A stretch of 64,000 nucleotides of DNA from positions 1-64,000 of the forward strand of contig JAMPXB010000020.1 in the NCBI GenBank assembly GCA_023701435.1, written 5' to 3'. The position numbers and the translations under genes are program-made. Every line of letters begins with the position of its first letter. Position 1 is the first letter of the stretch. Below the pieces are notes generated by a model. The model made no database searches. It was not told where the DNA came from and was given only the letters and a program-made list of their open reading frames with translations. The DNA comes from Bacteriovoracaceae bacterium (GTDB lineage: Bacteria; Bdellovibrionota; Bacteriovoracia; Bacteriovoracales; Bacteriovoracaceae). Of the stretch, positions 25,479-35,627 are shown in pieces.

Positions 25479-27218
25479 ATGTCAGTAGTTGTTGCCTTTT
25501 TAAACTCACGAGAATTCTCTCGTCTTGTCATGAAGGGGAAAGATCAAACTTTTCTTACTCCTGAAGAAATCAATGACGCCATCCCAGCGAATATCGTTGA
25601 CCCGGCTTCTATTGATCAGATCATGGACAAGATCGAAGAGGCCCGAATTCTGGTAAAATCTCCGGAAATTGATGAAGAAGATTCAGAAAAATCCAGCACT
25701 GAAGTTGCTGAGGATCCTCTTACTATTGATGAAGAAGCCGAGCTTCGCGCATCATCGAGTGATCCGGTTAAATTATATCTTAAGAAGATGGGTTCAGTGG
25801 CCCTCCTTACTCGTGAAGGCGAAGTTAAAATTGCCAAAGAAATCGAGGAAGGTGAACAAGAGATTGTTCTATCTTGTCTTAAATCAAAACATGCTCTTGA
25901 TGAGATCGTAAAACTTAAAAACAAAGTTCTACAGGCCGAAGAGCAGAATGAATTCGTTAAAGACCTCGTTCGTGGTCTTGATGATGAATCATCTGAAAAA
26001 GAAATTCATGAAACCAGAGACCGTATCTTCAACGTGGTTGAACACGTTAAAGACCTTCTGACACAAATTGTGAACGAAGACGGTACTTTGAAGAAAATGG
26101 AAAAAGAAGAACAGAAGATTATGGACAAGATCGGTTCCGAGCTTGTTGATCTGACGTTTAACCGTAAAATCATCAACTCTTTCACTGAACCGGTGAAGAG
26201 TTACTACCTTCAGTTCCGTGAACTTTATGAGCAACAAGAACGTATTTATAAGTTCCTTGAAGTGAATAATGACGATGAATATAAGGTTCTTTACGACCGT
26301 CTTCTAGAAGACGATGCGTTCAAGCGTGAGCTTGCCCGTAACCTCTTTACCACAGATGCTAAAATTGAGCAGATGATCAGAACTCAGGAAGATATTCTTC
26401 GTAAGCTTCGTCGTCTGGCCATTGATGCTGGTATGGCCTTTGAAGATATCCTTTCGGTTTATAACATCATCATCACTGGTGAAGAAAAAGCCGATAAAGC
26501 GAAATCTCAGCTGGTTGAGGCCAACCTTCGTCTCGTTGTTTCAATCTCTAAGAAATACACCAACCGTGGTCTTCAGTTCCTGGATCTGATTCAGGAAGGT
26601 AACATCGGTCTGATGAAGGCCGTTGATAAGTTTGAATACCGTCGTGGATATAAGTTCTCAACTTATGCTACTTGGTGGATTCGTCAGGCGATCACTCGTG
26701 CTATCGCCGACCAAGGTCGTACGATCCGTATTCCGGTTCACATGATCGAAACCATCAACAAGCTGGCCCGTACTTCAAGACAGCTTATTCAGGAGCTTGG
26801 ACGTGAACCAACCCCTGAAGAAATTGCTGAGAAGATGGAGCTTTCTGTAGATAAGGTGAAAAAAGTCTTCAAAATTTCTAAAGAGCCGATTTCTTTGGAA
26901 ACTCCAATCGGTGAAGAAGAAGATTCATCACTCGGTGACTTTATTGAAGATAAGAAGATCATTTCTCCGGCCGATGCTGTGATGAGTGTGACTCTTTCTG
27001 AACAAACCCGTTCGGTTCTTTCAACTCTGACTCCAAGAGAAGAGAAAGTTCTTCGTATGCGCTTTGGTATCGGTGAAAAATCAGACCATACTCTTGAAGA
27101 AGTTGGTCAGGATTTCTTCGTGACTCGTGAGCGTATTCGTCAGATTGAGGCGAAGGCCCTTCGTAAGCTTCGCCACCCTAGCCGAGCTAAGCTTCTTAAA
27201 TCTTATTTGGATAACTAA
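25479..27218 (+). CDS. rpoD: RNA polymerase primary sigma factor (sigma-70)
   Basis: 579 residues. Region 1.1 is at the N-terminus, followed by region 1.2 ([20 protein letters not shown]) and a non-conserved insert of about 200 residues. Region 2 holds [40 protein letters not shown] and [17 protein letters not shown]. Region 3 carries [15 protein letters not shown]. Region 4 has [20 protein letters not shown], the -35-recognising helix-turn-helix. TTAGGAG precedes the ATG, 8 bases after dnaG. Confidence 0.98.
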   Translation: MSVVVAFLNSREFSRLVMKGKDQTFLTPEEINDAIPANIVDPASIDQIMDKIEEARILVKSPEIDEEDSEKSSTEVAEDPLTIDEEAELRASSSDPVKLYLKKMGSVALLTREGEVKIAKEIEEGEQEIVLSCLKSKHALDEIVKLKNKVLQAEEQNEFVKDLVRGLDDESSEKEIHETRDRIFNVVEHVKDLLTQIVNEDGTLKKMEKEEQKIMDKIGSELVDLTFNRKIINSFTEPVKSYYLQFRELYEQQERIYKFLEVNNDDEYKVLYDRLLEDDAFKRELARNLFTTDAKIEQMIRTQEDILRKLRRLAIDAGMAFEDILSVYNIIITGEEKADKAKSQLVEANLRLVVSISKKYTNRGLQFLDLIQEGNIGLMKAVDKFEYRRGYKFSTYATWWIRQAITRAIADQGRTIRIPVHMIETINKLARTSRQLIQELGREPTPEEIAEKMELSVDKVKKVFKISKEPISLETPIGEEEDSSLGDFIEDKKIISPADAVMSVTLSEQTRSVLSTLTPREEKVLRMRFGIGEKSDHTLEEVGQDFFVTRERIRQIEAKALRKLRHPSRAKLLKSYLDN

Positions 27219-27224
27219 TCCCAA

Positions 27225-27251
27225 GGGCCGGTTCTTCCGGCCCTTTTTTTT
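27225..27251 (+). terminator. Rho-independent terminator after rpoD
   Basis: A 7-bp G-C stem GGGCCGG/CCGGCCC is followed by eight T residues. Confidence 0.95.
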
Positions 27252-27265
27252 ACCTCTTAATTAAC

Positions 27266-27294
27266 CTGCCATTTAGTAGAAATCAGTCTATACT
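27266..27294 (+). promoter_or_regulatory. Promoter of the SNF2-type helicase gene
   Basis: CTGCCA and TATACT are spaced 17 bases apart. The predicted start of transcription is about 8 bases before the ATG. No good ribosome-binding site lies in that short leader. Confidence 0.5.
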
Positions 27295-27308
27295 AGACCT
27301 TTGGAAAA

Positions 27309-30300
27309 ATGAGCACCATGGAATATACGAATATCGCAAGTCCCATTCAGGATTTACTACAGAAAAGTTTTGAACCTTCAGTGGTTTTTCTCGCCCAGAA
27401 AATGGTGGAGCAAGGAAGGGTTTCACTTTCATTTATGAAAGGAAGCTTTGAGACCTACTTCATCGTGAGCGGGATTCTCGCTGAGAACAATACTAACTAT
27501 GAATCTAAGATCAGTTACAAGCAAGGCCAGCTGACGACTCAGTGTACTTGCAAACTTTGGAATGCGGAGAAGCCCTGTCATCATACGGCGAGCTTGCTGT
27601 TAAAGTTTGATGAGCTTCGAAACAAGCAAGAAAACTCAGGCGGAAATCGTATCTCCTTGAGCCTGATGGCCCAGGAAGGTGTTCACGTTGAACGCTATGG
27701 TTCACTCCTGAAGGCAGCACCGGCACTTCCTGGTGCTAAGATGAACTCAACGTTTAGTTCACTTCAATACACTCTCACAAACCGTAAAGTCGTCAACTTC
27801 CCTGCCCCTTCCAAGTGGAAAGGAAAGCTCTTGGTGAATATCATCAAGGCCAGTTCACTGGAGGAGTACAAAGACCTTCTTTATGTTGATGAAAAATATA
27901 CCTATCAGTTCAACTGGCAGGATGAAGACAACGTCGTTAAGGAAGTTTCAATCTTTGACGTACTTTATCTTTTCAACTGGAAAACAGGTGAAGCCTTTGA
28001 TCTACCGACTGAAGTGAGGGAACTCGTTTCCAAATTAAAACTCACAGATGTGGTGGGCGATATTCAGGATTATATCCGACTCTTTCTTCCACTGCGGGAG
28101 AAACAATTAGGAAATGTTCTGATTGAGGGTGAACCTTGGGACAGCTTTCCTATCGAAGATATGGATTACCGCTTTTCCATTAATCCATCAGCGCGAAAAA
28201 GCTTCCTTAACCTGGAGCTGGAACTTTTTACTCCTGATCAGAAATTGGTACCAATGGCGTCCCCTTTTCTGCTGTTTGTAAGTGAGCAAGGTTGGGCCGG
28301 AAGTTTCAGGACTAAGAACGATGCCATCTTGTTCTTTAAAACTTTAATTGAAGATTTTGACCGCGAGACATTTTTCCATAAGAAGTATCTTCATACCGCA
28401 TCCAAGAAAAATCTGATGTCGGAGTGGATTGCCCTTCTGATGAAAGAAGATGAAATTCCTTTCTTTGATCCGACTTTCAAGAAAGTTTTCATGCTTAAAA
28501 CCAAGACCTTTAAAAAGGTCTTCCTGGCCTTCCTCGACAGCTTCGGGGAAATTGGGTTTAAGACTTCTTTCTATCACAAAGACGAGCGAAAAATCGTTTT
28601 TCAGATTCCTAAGAATAATCTTCTTGAGGGAGTGGCGAATTTTTATCAGCAACTAACTCCCCTTAATATTCCGATCTTCTACGATCAGCAACAGATCAGA
28701 ACCTGGAAGAGCTCCATTCGCTTTGAGCGCAATAAAGAGCGTCTGGACTGGTTTCAAATGGACCTGGTCATCACTGATGATGATCTGGATGTAATCAAGA
28801 ACGCTGAGATCACCGATAATTTTCTTCTTTCTAGTAAGGGCTTAGTCCTTCTGTCAGATGAGCAGAAAGACCTTCTGCGCTTCATGAAGCGCTATACGAA
28901 GTATGAGGGCGAGAAGAAAGAGCAAAGTGCCAAGGGACTCAACAAGTTTGGCCTGTTCCTTCAGCGCTCACGAATTTTTGAACTCTTTGAACTAAAGCGA
29001 CTGGGCATCGAAGGTGCTTTAACTGAAGAAGAAGAAAAGTTCTGCGAAAAAATCATGACCATGCAGGATATGCCTCAGTATGATGTAGATCCACGCTTTA
29101 ATGATATTGCCCGTCCTTATCAGCTTAATGGTTATAACTGGCTGCGCTTTTTATATGAGCACAAGTTCGGGGCCTGTCTGGCCGATGATATGGGTCTTGG
29201 TAAAACTCTCCAGACCATCATGCTGCTTCAGACGCTGAAAGAGAAGGCCAAGAAGATTCTCATCATTTGTCCGGTTTCCATTCTTTATAACTGGAGAAAC
29301 GAGCTCGAGAAGTTCTCGGATCTCACCTACTCCATTTACTACGGCGATGAGCGTGAGATTAATACTGAAGCTCAGGTGATCCTGACGTCTTACGGTTTAA
29401 TGAAAAAAGAATCCTTCTCCAATCTGGGGCAGGAGGAATTTGATATTTTAATCTTCGATGAAGTTCAGCACTTAAAGAACATCCGCTCTCTGGGGGCCAA
29501 TGCCGCCCGACAACTTAAGGCGAAGTTCCGCATCTGCTTGACCGGTACTCCGGTTGAAAATGATCTCTCGGAATTCTACAACATCATGGATCTTTGTGTT
29601 CCGGGAGTATGGGGAGACTTAGGGGTTGTGAAATCAACTTCCAAGAATAAGAACCGCCTCTTGGCACGAAGAACGGTGAAGCCGTTTATTTTAAGACGTA
29701 CCAAAGATCAGGTTTTAAAAGAGCTTCCAGAAAAAATTGAAAACCACGTCTTCCTGGATTTCTCTCCGGAAGAGCGTGAAACATATCAGAATAAACTCAA
29801 TGCTGTTCGCTCCAGCATGATGGTTCCAGGGGCCAAGCGCTACGGCGAAGTCCTGAAGTCTCTCCTGGAAATGAGACAGCTGTGTCTGTGGCAGAAGCAG
29901 CCTCAACTGCAATCCACTAAGATTGATTTTTTGATGGAGAATCTCGAGCAGCTGGTGACCGAAGGACACAAGACTCTGGTCTTTTCTCAGTTCACCACTT
30001 ACCTCGATATGATCCAGAACAAGATCAAGGTTGCCGGATGGAAGATGGCGCGAATTGATGGTTCTCAGACGATCAAAAAACGTGGCGAACAAGTGGAACT
30101 CTTCCAGAATGGCGATGCCCAGATTTTCCTGATCTCACTTAAGGCCGGGGGATTTGGCTTGAACTTAACGGCCGCCAGTTACATCTTCCTGATGGATCCG
30201 TGGTGGAACCCAGCAGTTGAAAGACAGGCCATTGACCGAGCTCACCGTATTGGACAGGAAAATAAACTGACGGTGTATCGTCCGATCATTAAAGAATCAG

Positions 30301-30428
30301 TGGAAGAAAAAGTCTTGATCCTTCAACAAAGTAAGCGGGAACTGTTCCGTGACCTGATGGCCGAAGATGATGATGAGTACTTCAGCGGTAAGCTTAACAT
30401 GGACGATTTCCAGCATCTCTTAAGCTAA
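27309..30428 (+). CDS. SWIM zinc-finger SNF2-family DNA translocase
   Basis: 1039 residues. A SWIM zinc finger lies near residues 75-95 (CTCKLWNAEKPCHHTASLLL, pattern CxC...CxH). A long middle region of unknown fold follows. The SNF2 ATPase begins near residue 600: motif I DDMGLGKTLQTI, motif II FDEVQHLKN (DEVQ in place of the common DEAH/DEAQ), motif III LTGTPVENDLSEFY. The second RecA lobe has TLVFSQFTTYLDMI, SLKAGGFGLNLT, DPWWNPAVERQA and DRAHRIGQ. These proteins use ATP to move along or remodel DNA-protein complexes; the partner is unknown. It is monocistronic. Confidence 0.93.
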   Translation: MSTMEYTNIASPIQDLLQKSFEPSVVFLAQKMVEQGRVSLSFMKGSFETYFIVSGILAENNTNYESKISYKQGQLTTQCTCKLWNAEKPCHHTASLLLKFDELRNKQENSGGNRISLSLMAQEGVHVERYGSLLKAAPALPGAKMNSTFSSLQYTLTNRKVVNFPAPSKWKGKLLVNIIKASSLEEYKDLLYVDEKYTYQFNWQDEDNVVKEVSIFDVLYLFNWKTGEAFDLPTEVRELVSKLKLTDVVGDIQDYIRLFLPLREKQLGNVLIEGEPWDSFPIEDMDYRFSINPSARKSFLNLELELFTPDQKLVPMASPFLLFVSEQGWAGSFRTKNDAILFFKTLIEDFDRETFFHKKYLHTASKKNLMSEWIALLMKEDEIPFFDPTFKKVFMLKTKTFKKVFLAFLDSFGEIGFKTSFYHKDERKIVFQIPKNNLLEGVANFYQQLTPLNIPIFYDQQQIRTWKSSIRFERNKERLDWFQMDLVITDDDLDVIKNAEITDNFLLSSKGLVLLSDEQKDLLRFMKRYTKYEGEKKEQSAKGLNKFGLFLQRSRIFELFELKRLGIEGALTEEEEKFCEKIMTMQDMPQYDVDPRFNDIARPYQLNGYNWLRFLYEHKFGACLADDMGLGKTLQTIMLLQTLKEKAKKILIICPVSILYNWRNELEKFSDLTYSIYYGDEREINTEAQVILTSYGLMKKESFSNLGQEEFDILIFDEVQHLKNIRSLGANAARQLKAKFRICLTGTPVENDLSEFYNIMDLCVPGVWGDLGVVKSTSKNKNRLLARRTVKPFILRRTKDQVLKELPEKIENHVFLDFSPEERETYQNKLNAVRSSMMVPGAKRYGEVLKSLLEMRQLCLWQKQPQLQSTKIDFLMENLEQLVTEGHKTLVFSQFTTYLDMIQNKIKVAGWKMARIDGSQTIKKRGEQVELFQNGDAQIFLISLKAGGFGLNLTAASYIFLMDPWWNPAVERQAIDRAHRIGQENKLTVYRPIIKESVEEKVLILQQSKRELFRDLMAEDDDEYFSGKLNMDDFQHLLS

Positions 30429-30449
30429 GCTAAATTAAAACCTAAGAGC

Positions 30450-30477
30450 TAAAATTCCCCTAAGAGAAGCCCGATCA
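30450..30477 (+). promoter_or_regulatory. Possible sigma-28-like promoter
   Basis: TAAAATTC and CCCGATCA are 12 bases apart (one more than ideal), with 6 of 8 matches in the -10. It would start transcription close to the ATG at 30485. Confidence 0.3.
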
Positions 30478-30484
30478 GTCATCC

Positions 30485-31876
30485 ATGCTTCTCTTAGGGC
30501 TTCTTATTAGCAGTCTCTATGCGGCCGCCCCCTTGCCCGCCTTCACCAGCTCCAACGGGGCCTGTCAGGTCTATTATCAAAAAGAAGCTTCGGAATATCG
30601 TTTAGAATGTTCCAAACATCGCCAGACATTTAAGCTCACACCTACGGCTTCACTGGCAGATGATTATCAGCAGCTGGAAAAAAGCATGAGTGCGTATTCA
30701 AATGATCCGGCCAAAGATCAAGCGGAACTTAAGAAGCTAGTGCTGTCTCATTTTGAAGACAAATTTCGCTTTGAATATCCGGGTGATGAGGCGCTACTCA
30801 TCAGTGCCATAAAAGAGTTTAATGAGCTTACAGAAAATACTGGTGAGGACTGTGAGGAAAAGGATCAAGACCTTAAGGTCACACCTTTTGTGGACCTCAA
30901 GTTTGATCAGGACTCCCAGCTCAAACTTGAGCGGGAGTTAGTGGATCGTAAGATGGCCCAGGATGGTTTTATTAATCTGGGCAAATTACAAGGCATCTCG
31001 CTTGAGCTTAATACGGGAAATGATAATTTCCTTCATGGGGTTGGCAGACAATTTATCGATACCACAAGGCCTCTGCCCTGGTGGGAAGGAGATGATCGGG
31101 GGCATACCTTCGGCATCAATATGAGCGGTGAGATGAATTATGAAAACGGCAGTATCAAAGTTACTCCCTACACTGATGCCTACAGTGAACTCACCAGATT
31201 TAATGGCAAGATCAGAGATGAAAACAATCGGCGTTATCAAAACTTCTTAACCGTGGATGGGGTGCAAATTGAAGTTAGGGTGAATCAAATCAATGGTGAT
31301 AAATACATAAAAGTCATCGGCTCGGTAGAGCATTTAACAGATACCGATCAGGGGACTGCTCAGAACATTCAGAAGGCCTGGCATAAGCTTGGCAATGCCA
31401 TCGACTATCGTTATCTGGATCACCGTAAAGATGAAACCCGCTTGCAGGCAGGAGTGGCCGTCGGCATGGAAAAATCCACAGCCCCTTTGTCCTGGTTGGG
31501 AGTCAAGATGGCCATTGAAGGAAAGGTGCAAGGGAGCACGGCCGGCCTGGAGAATTCCTTTGTGGGACTCACCACCGAAGTTTCAGTTCATTCTAATGAG
31601 CTTTTCCGCTCTCATGCAGGGCAGACACCTTTACTCGAGGCGCGTCTTAAAGCTGATCATAAGCATTATGGAACGAATGAGACCTATACCAATATCGGTG
31701 TGACCTTATATGGCACTGTCTATAGTGATAAAAAGGGAAACGTGGTAAAAGTATTTGCCGGGGTGGAAGAACATAAAGATCCATTTACCCGCAAGTACGC
31801 TCACGCTGAATATGAAAATAGAAGCCGGGCAGATTTGATTCATACCATAGGAATAAAGTATGAACGAAAATTTTAA
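30485..31876 (+). CDS. Secreted protein of unknown function
   Basis: 463 residues with a signal peptide (MLLLGLLISSLYAAAPLPA). The first 120 residues are mixed and contain three cysteines. From about residue 130 the sequence alternates hydrophobic and polar residues in strands with small turns (SGEMNYENGSIKVTPYTDAY, VGLTTEVSVHSNELF, YTNIGVTLYGTVY) and ends IHTIGIKYERKF, an aromatic end typical of outer-membrane barrels. I infer an outer-membrane protein but recognise no family. The nitroreductase gene follows after 14 bases. Confidence 0.75.
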   Translation: MLLLGLLISSLYAAAPLPAFTSSNGACQVYYQKEASEYRLECSKHRQTFKLTPTASLADDYQQLEKSMSAYSNDPAKDQAELKKLVLSHFEDKFRFEYPGDEALLISAIKEFNELTENTGEDCEEKDQDLKVTPFVDLKFDQDSQLKLERELVDRKMAQDGFINLGKLQGISLELNTGNDNFLHGVGRQFIDTTRPLPWWEGDDRGHTFGINMSGEMNYENGSIKVTPYTDAYSELTRFNGKIRDENNRRYQNFLTVDGVQIEVRVNQINGDKYIKVIGSVEHLTDTDQGTAQNIQKAWHKLGNAIDYRYLDHRKDETRLQAGVAVGMEKSTAPLSWLGVKMAIEGKVQGSTAGLENSFVGLTTEVSVHSNELFRSHAGQTPLLEARLKADHKHYGTNETYTNIGVTLYGTVYSDKKGNVVKVFAGVEEHKDPFTRKYAHAEYENRSRADLIHTIGIKYERKF

Positions 31877-31890
31877 ATGAAGAGAGGCCC

Positions 31891-32661
31891 ATGAAAGATC
31901 CCGCAGAAATTCTCACCAAGACTCCTGACATCCAATACCAAGAAGAACTCAAAGAAACCTCCCCCGAAGCCTTTGCCAACATCATCCATAATCGTCGCTC
32001 GGTACGAGTTTATACGAATCAACGAGTTCCACCAGAAGTGATGGAGCAAGTTTTAGAATGGGGGCTCATGGCACCCAATTCATCCAACTTGCAGGCATGG
32101 GAATTCTATTGGGTACAAAATCCTGCTAAGAAGTCACAGATTGTAGAGGCCTGCTTTAATCAGCCGGCGGCCAAAACCGCCCAGGAGTTGATTGTCGCCG
32201 TGGCACGACTTGATACTTGGAAACAAACCAGACGGGAGATGATTGAGCTCTTTGCAAAAGGCCAGGTTCCTAAATCGGCCAGCACGTATTATGAAAAACT
32301 TGTTCCCATGGTTTATTCCCAAGGACCACTTAGTCTTTTTGGTTTTGTTAAAAGATTGGTAGCCGCTTTCGTAGGTGTCTTTCGACCAATACCGCGCGAA
32401 CCCTATTCCCGCTCCGATATGAAAACCTGGGCAGTGAAAACTACTGCTCTTGCCTGTCAGAATATCATGATGGGATTTTCGGCACATGGTTTTGATACTT
32501 GTCCGATGGAAGGCCATGATTCAAGTCGCGTGAAAAAGACTTTAGGACTGGGACGTAATGCAGAAGTTGTTATGGTGATCAGTGTAGGCAAACGGGCCTA
32601 CAATGGAGTCTATGGTCCTCGTGTAAGAATGGCGAAAGAAAGATTTATAAAAAAAGTTTAA
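31891..32661 (+). CDS. Nitroreductase family oxidoreductase
   Basis: An FMN-dependent reductase of quinones, nitro compounds or similar. The N-terminal FMN-binding pattern is IIHNRRSVRVYTNQRVPPEV, then MAPNSSNLQAWEFYWV. The C-terminal part carries ALACQNIMMGFSAHGFDTCP and GLGRNAEVVMVISVGKR. 256 residues is slightly longer than the common 200-220 because of an insert near residues 120-165. AGAGG precedes the ATG. The substrate cannot be read from sequence. Confidence 0.88.
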   Translation: MKDPAEILTKTPDIQYQEELKETSPEAFANIIHNRRSVRVYTNQRVPPEVMEQVLEWGLMAPNSSNLQAWEFYWVQNPAKKSQIVEACFNQPAAKTAQELIVAVARLDTWKQTRREMIELFAKGQVPKSASTYYEKLVPMVYSQGPLSLFGFVKRLVAAFVGVFRPIPREPYSRSDMKTWAVKTTALACQNIMMGFSAHGFDTCPMEGHDSSRVKKTLGLGRNAEVVMVISVGKRAYNGVYGPRVRMAKERFIKKV

Positions 32662-32663
32662 CT

Positions 32664-33662
32664 ATGAAATATCTTATTACTACTCTTCTCTTGTGTTTTT
32701 CTCTAACTGCTTTTGCGAAGTATTCGCAGGAAGTGCTGCTGAAGCAAGATGATGTTATTTGGGGATTTGATTTTTTGAAAGACGGCAGAGTTATTTTCAC
32801 CGAGCGCGGTGGGAAAGTTTTTGTTTTTGACCCTAAAACAAAAAAAGCAACTTTAGTGACCGGCACTCCTAAGGTCCATGCCGTGGGACAAGGTGGGATG
32901 CTGGATGTGAGAGTTCATCCCACCAATGGGTATATTTATCTGACTTATTCGGAGCCCATGGATAAAGATTATTCTGCGACAGTTCTGGCCCGGGGAAAAC
33001 TTGTGGGCAATAAGCTGGAAGACTTCAAGAAGCTCTTCACCGCTGATAAAAGCACTAATGACTATCACTATGGTTCAAGAATTGAATTTGATTTGAAAGG
33101 ACATGTCTTCATCACTTCTGGTGAACGGGGCGAAAGAGATAAGATTCAAAAGAAGGATAATTTTTTTGGCAAAGTTGTCCGAATGAAAGAAGACGGATCT
33201 TCCCCTGAAGTCTGGAGTATCGGTCTTCGTAGTCCTCAGGGCCTGGCGATGAAACCGGGAACCGATGAGTTATGGGAAGCCGAGATGGGTCCACGAGGCG
33301 GCGATGAAGTGAATCTCATTAAAAAAGATGCCAACTACGGCTGGCCCATTGTCACTTATGGCCGGGAATATTATGGACCCAAAATCGGAGTTCCTAAAAA
33401 ACCGGGAGTCGAAGAACCCATCGTCTATTGGGTTCCTTCCATCTCCCCTTCCGCTATGACTTTCTGGAAAAATGATATCTGGCTGGGCACCCTCTCGGGC
33501 GAACACATAAGAAGACTGATCATGGATGGCACCAAGGTAAAATCCCAGGAAGAGTATTTCACGGACCGCGGCTGGCGCTGGCGCAATGTTCGTCCAGGTC
33601 CTGATGACCATCTGTGGTTTTCAACTGATGAAGGCAGGCTGGGAATTATTAAGCCGAAATAG
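32664..33662 (+). CDS. PQQ-dependent sugar dehydrogenase (soluble aldose dehydrogenase family)
   Basis: 332 residues with signal peptide MKYLITTLLLCFSLTAFA, so periplasmic. The six-bladed propeller family is recognised by VIWGFDFLKDGRVIFTERGG, GGMLDVRVHPTNGYIYLTYS, SRIEFDLKGHVFITSGERGE, GLRSPQGLAM, WEAEMGPRGGDEVNLIKKDA and NYGWPIVTYG. The family oxidises aldoses using PQQ; the acceptor and sugar are unknown. It is two bases after the nitroreductase stop. Its end overlaps the convergent heptosyltransferase end by 14 bases. Confidence 0.92.
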   Translation: MKYLITTLLLCFSLTAFAKYSQEVLLKQDDVIWGFDFLKDGRVIFTERGGKVFVFDPKTKKATLVTGTPKVHAVGQGGMLDVRVHPTNGYIYLTYSEPMDKDYSATVLARGKLVGNKLEDFKKLFTADKSTNDYHYGSRIEFDLKGHVFITSGERGERDKIQKKDNFFGKVVRMKEDGSSPEVWSIGLRSPQGLAMKPGTDELWEAEMGPRGGDEVNLIKKDANYGWPIVTYGREYYGPKIGVPKKPGVEEPIVYWVPSISPSAMTFWKNDIWLGTLSGEHIRRLIMDGTKVKSQEEYFTDRGWRWRNVRPGPDDHLWFSTDEGRLGIIKPK

Positions 33663-34662
33663 TAGCAATCACCCGCTGGATTTCAATATTTTCAGCGCAC
33701 TTAAAGTGTCCGAGTGGACAAGCTTTGTGGCCATGAAGACCGCACGGCCTGCAAGACAATGAATCCCCTACATCAATGACGACTGAATCATCCGCCAGAG
33801 GCGTATAACCAAAACCAGGAATAGTAGAACAGAAGATAGCGGTAGTCTTAGCGTTCACACAACTGGCCAGATGCAGAGGGGCCGAATCGTTGACAAAAAC
33901 TCTGCGGGCGTTTTTCATGAGCGCCGCTGAATCCAAAAGATTGAGAGCGCCACAGAGATTTTCGGTATAAGGCAAATCCTTACGGATGCGATCGCAGAGT
34001 TCTTTATCACCCGGGCCGCCAGTGAAATACACCTTCCCCAGCTTAACGAGTTCCTGGGTCAATTCCCGGAACTTGTGCTCACTCCACGCCTTGGTAAACC
34101 AGACAGAAGCGGGAGCGACGACAAAATAATTATCAGTCACAAAGGGTGCGACTTTATCAAAGTTTTTCTGGGCCAGCGGCAATTCTGGTTTGTAAATTTT
34201 GAAGTTATCCACAATCTTAAAATCAGGAATGAGCTCGAGATTTCTTTGCACTTCATGCCAGCCCCGAGGATCAGGAATCTGGTGATTGATTTTTCGGGTG
34301 TAAAACATGCTGAGAGGATTTTGTTTAAACCCGGCCTTGAAAGGCGACTTCATCAAGGACGCCACTAAGCCAGAATTAAAATGGCGGTGCAGGTTAAAAA
34401 CCATATCAAACTTAATCTCACGCAACTCAGAGATGAGCTTCATGAGGTTTTTGGTCTTCCCGCCTTGCTTGTCCCAGACCCATGTTTTTTCAATCGTGGG
34501 AAGCCCCTGAATCACCGATTCATTGCCCTTTCTCAGGAAGAAATGGATCTTGGAGTTGGGGTACTCTTCTTTGACAGCGCGTGCAAAATGGCTGGCAAGG
34601 ATGGTATCTCCAATGAAAGCGGTTTGGATGATGAGAATTGTTTTAGACGAGGCGTCAGTCAT
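33649..34662 (-). CDS. LPS heptosyltransferase (glycosyltransferase family 9)
   Basis: It adds heptose or a related sugar to the LPS core on the cytoplasmic face. 337 residues. The family start is ILIIQTAFIGDTILASHFAR. The nucleotide-sugar domain shows VVAPASVWFTKAWSEHKFRE, FTGGPGDKELCDRI, RVFVNDSAPLHLASCVNAKT and IFCSTIPGFGYTPL, followed by the Cys pair SLSCRPCG near the C-terminus. It is divergent from the family 2 glycosyltransferase with 22 bases between starts, so the two share a control region and probably work on the same LPS core. Confidence 0.92.
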   Translation of the reverse strand: MTDASSKTILIIQTAFIGDTILASHFARAVKEEYPNSKIHFFLRKGNESVIQGLPTIEKTWVWDKQGGKTKNLMKLISELREIKFDMVFNLHRHFNSGLVASLMKSPFKAGFKQNPLSMFYTRKINHQIPDPRGWHEVQRNLELIPDFKIVDNFKIYKPELPLAQKNFDKVAPFVTDNYFVVAPASVWFTKAWSEHKFRELTQELVKLGKVYFTGGPGDKELCDRIRKDLPYTENLCGALNLLDSAALMKNARRVFVNDSAPLHLASCVNAKTTAIFCSTIPGFGYTPLADDSVVIDVGDSLSCRPCGLHGHKACPLGHFKCAENIEIQRVIATISA

Positions 34663-34684
34663 GCGTTAAGATTAGCACACTATT

Positions 34685-35473
34685 ATGGAAAAGATCACGG
34701 CGATAATCCCGACATTCAACGAAGAAGTTAACATTAAAGAGGCCATTGAATCGGTCCTTTGGTGTGATGAAATTATCGTAGTTGATTCGTTTTCAACCGA
34801 TAAAACGGTGGAGATTGCCAAATCCTTCCCGCAAGTGCGCCTTCTTCAGCATGAATATGAGCACTCAGCGGCCCAGAAAAACTGGACCATCCCTCAGGCA
34901 AGCCATCCCTGGATCTTCCTCCTCGATGCTGACGAAAGACCAACTCCTGAACTCGTGAATGAAGTTAAAGACGTGGTAAAAACTGGTACAAAGTATTCAG
35001 GTTTTTGGATTTACCGCCGGAATAATTTCATGGGGAAACGGATTGATTATTCAGGCTGGCAGTCTGATAAAGTCATCCGCCTGTTTAAGCGCGACGAGTG
35101 CAAGTATCAAAATAAGCATGTCCATGCGGAAGTTGAATCTAAGGGCGAGATCAGCATTTTAAAGCATAAGCTCATCCATTATACCTACAAGGATGTTACT
35201 TCTTACTTAAAGAAGGCCGATCGCTATACCACTTGGGGGGCGCTTGACCGCTACCATAAGTTTGAAAAGTCCGGGAAAAAGATCGGACTTATGTATCTCT
35301 TCTTCCGTCCTTTCGGCCGTTTTGTTCGTCACTATATCTGGCGTTTGGGATTCTTAGATGGAACTCATGGATTCGTTGTTTCCGCCCTAGCGGCCTATAA
35401 CGTTTTTATCCGTGCGGTGAAAATTTGGCGTCTGCAGAACGGTGAGAAGATCGAAGATCCTTTCAAGAAATAA
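34685..35473 (+). CDS. LPS core glycosyltransferase, family 2 (WaaE/KdtX-like)
   Basis: 262 residues. The GT-A start is ITAIIPTFNEEVNIKEAIES, then VLWCDEIIVVDSFSTDKTVE, the DxD region PWIFLLDADERPTPEL, and the WaaE-type WQSDKVIRLFKRDECKYQNK and HVHAEVE. The C-terminal helix pair contains VRHYIWRLGFLDGTHGF. Such enzymes add glucose to LPS heptose. No ribosome-binding site is present, and a TAAGAT sits 12 bases before the ATG. It is head-to-head with the heptosyltransferase. Confidence 0.9.
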   Translation: MEKITAIIPTFNEEVNIKEAIESVLWCDEIIVVDSFSTDKTVEIAKSFPQVRLLQHEYEHSAAQKNWTIPQASHPWIFLLDADERPTPELVNEVKDVVKTGTKYSGFWIYRRNNFMGKRIDYSGWQSDKVIRLFKRDECKYQNKHVHAEVESKGEISILKHKLIHYTYKDVTSYLKKADRYTTWGALDRYHKFEKSGKKIGLMYLFFRPFGRFVRHYIWRLGFLDGTHGFVVSALAAYNVFIRAVKIWRLQNGEKIEDPFKK

Positions 35474-35627
35474 AACCTAAAAAATCTCTGAAGAAATAGC
35501 AAAAGAGCACGGCTTTCGTACCAAAATAAACCAATTTAGCTAATGATGCTGCGTTTTTCATGACCGGATCATAAGCTCTTGGTTATTAGCGGTGGGAAAA
35601 ATGTGGGGATTCTGGTAATAATTACCC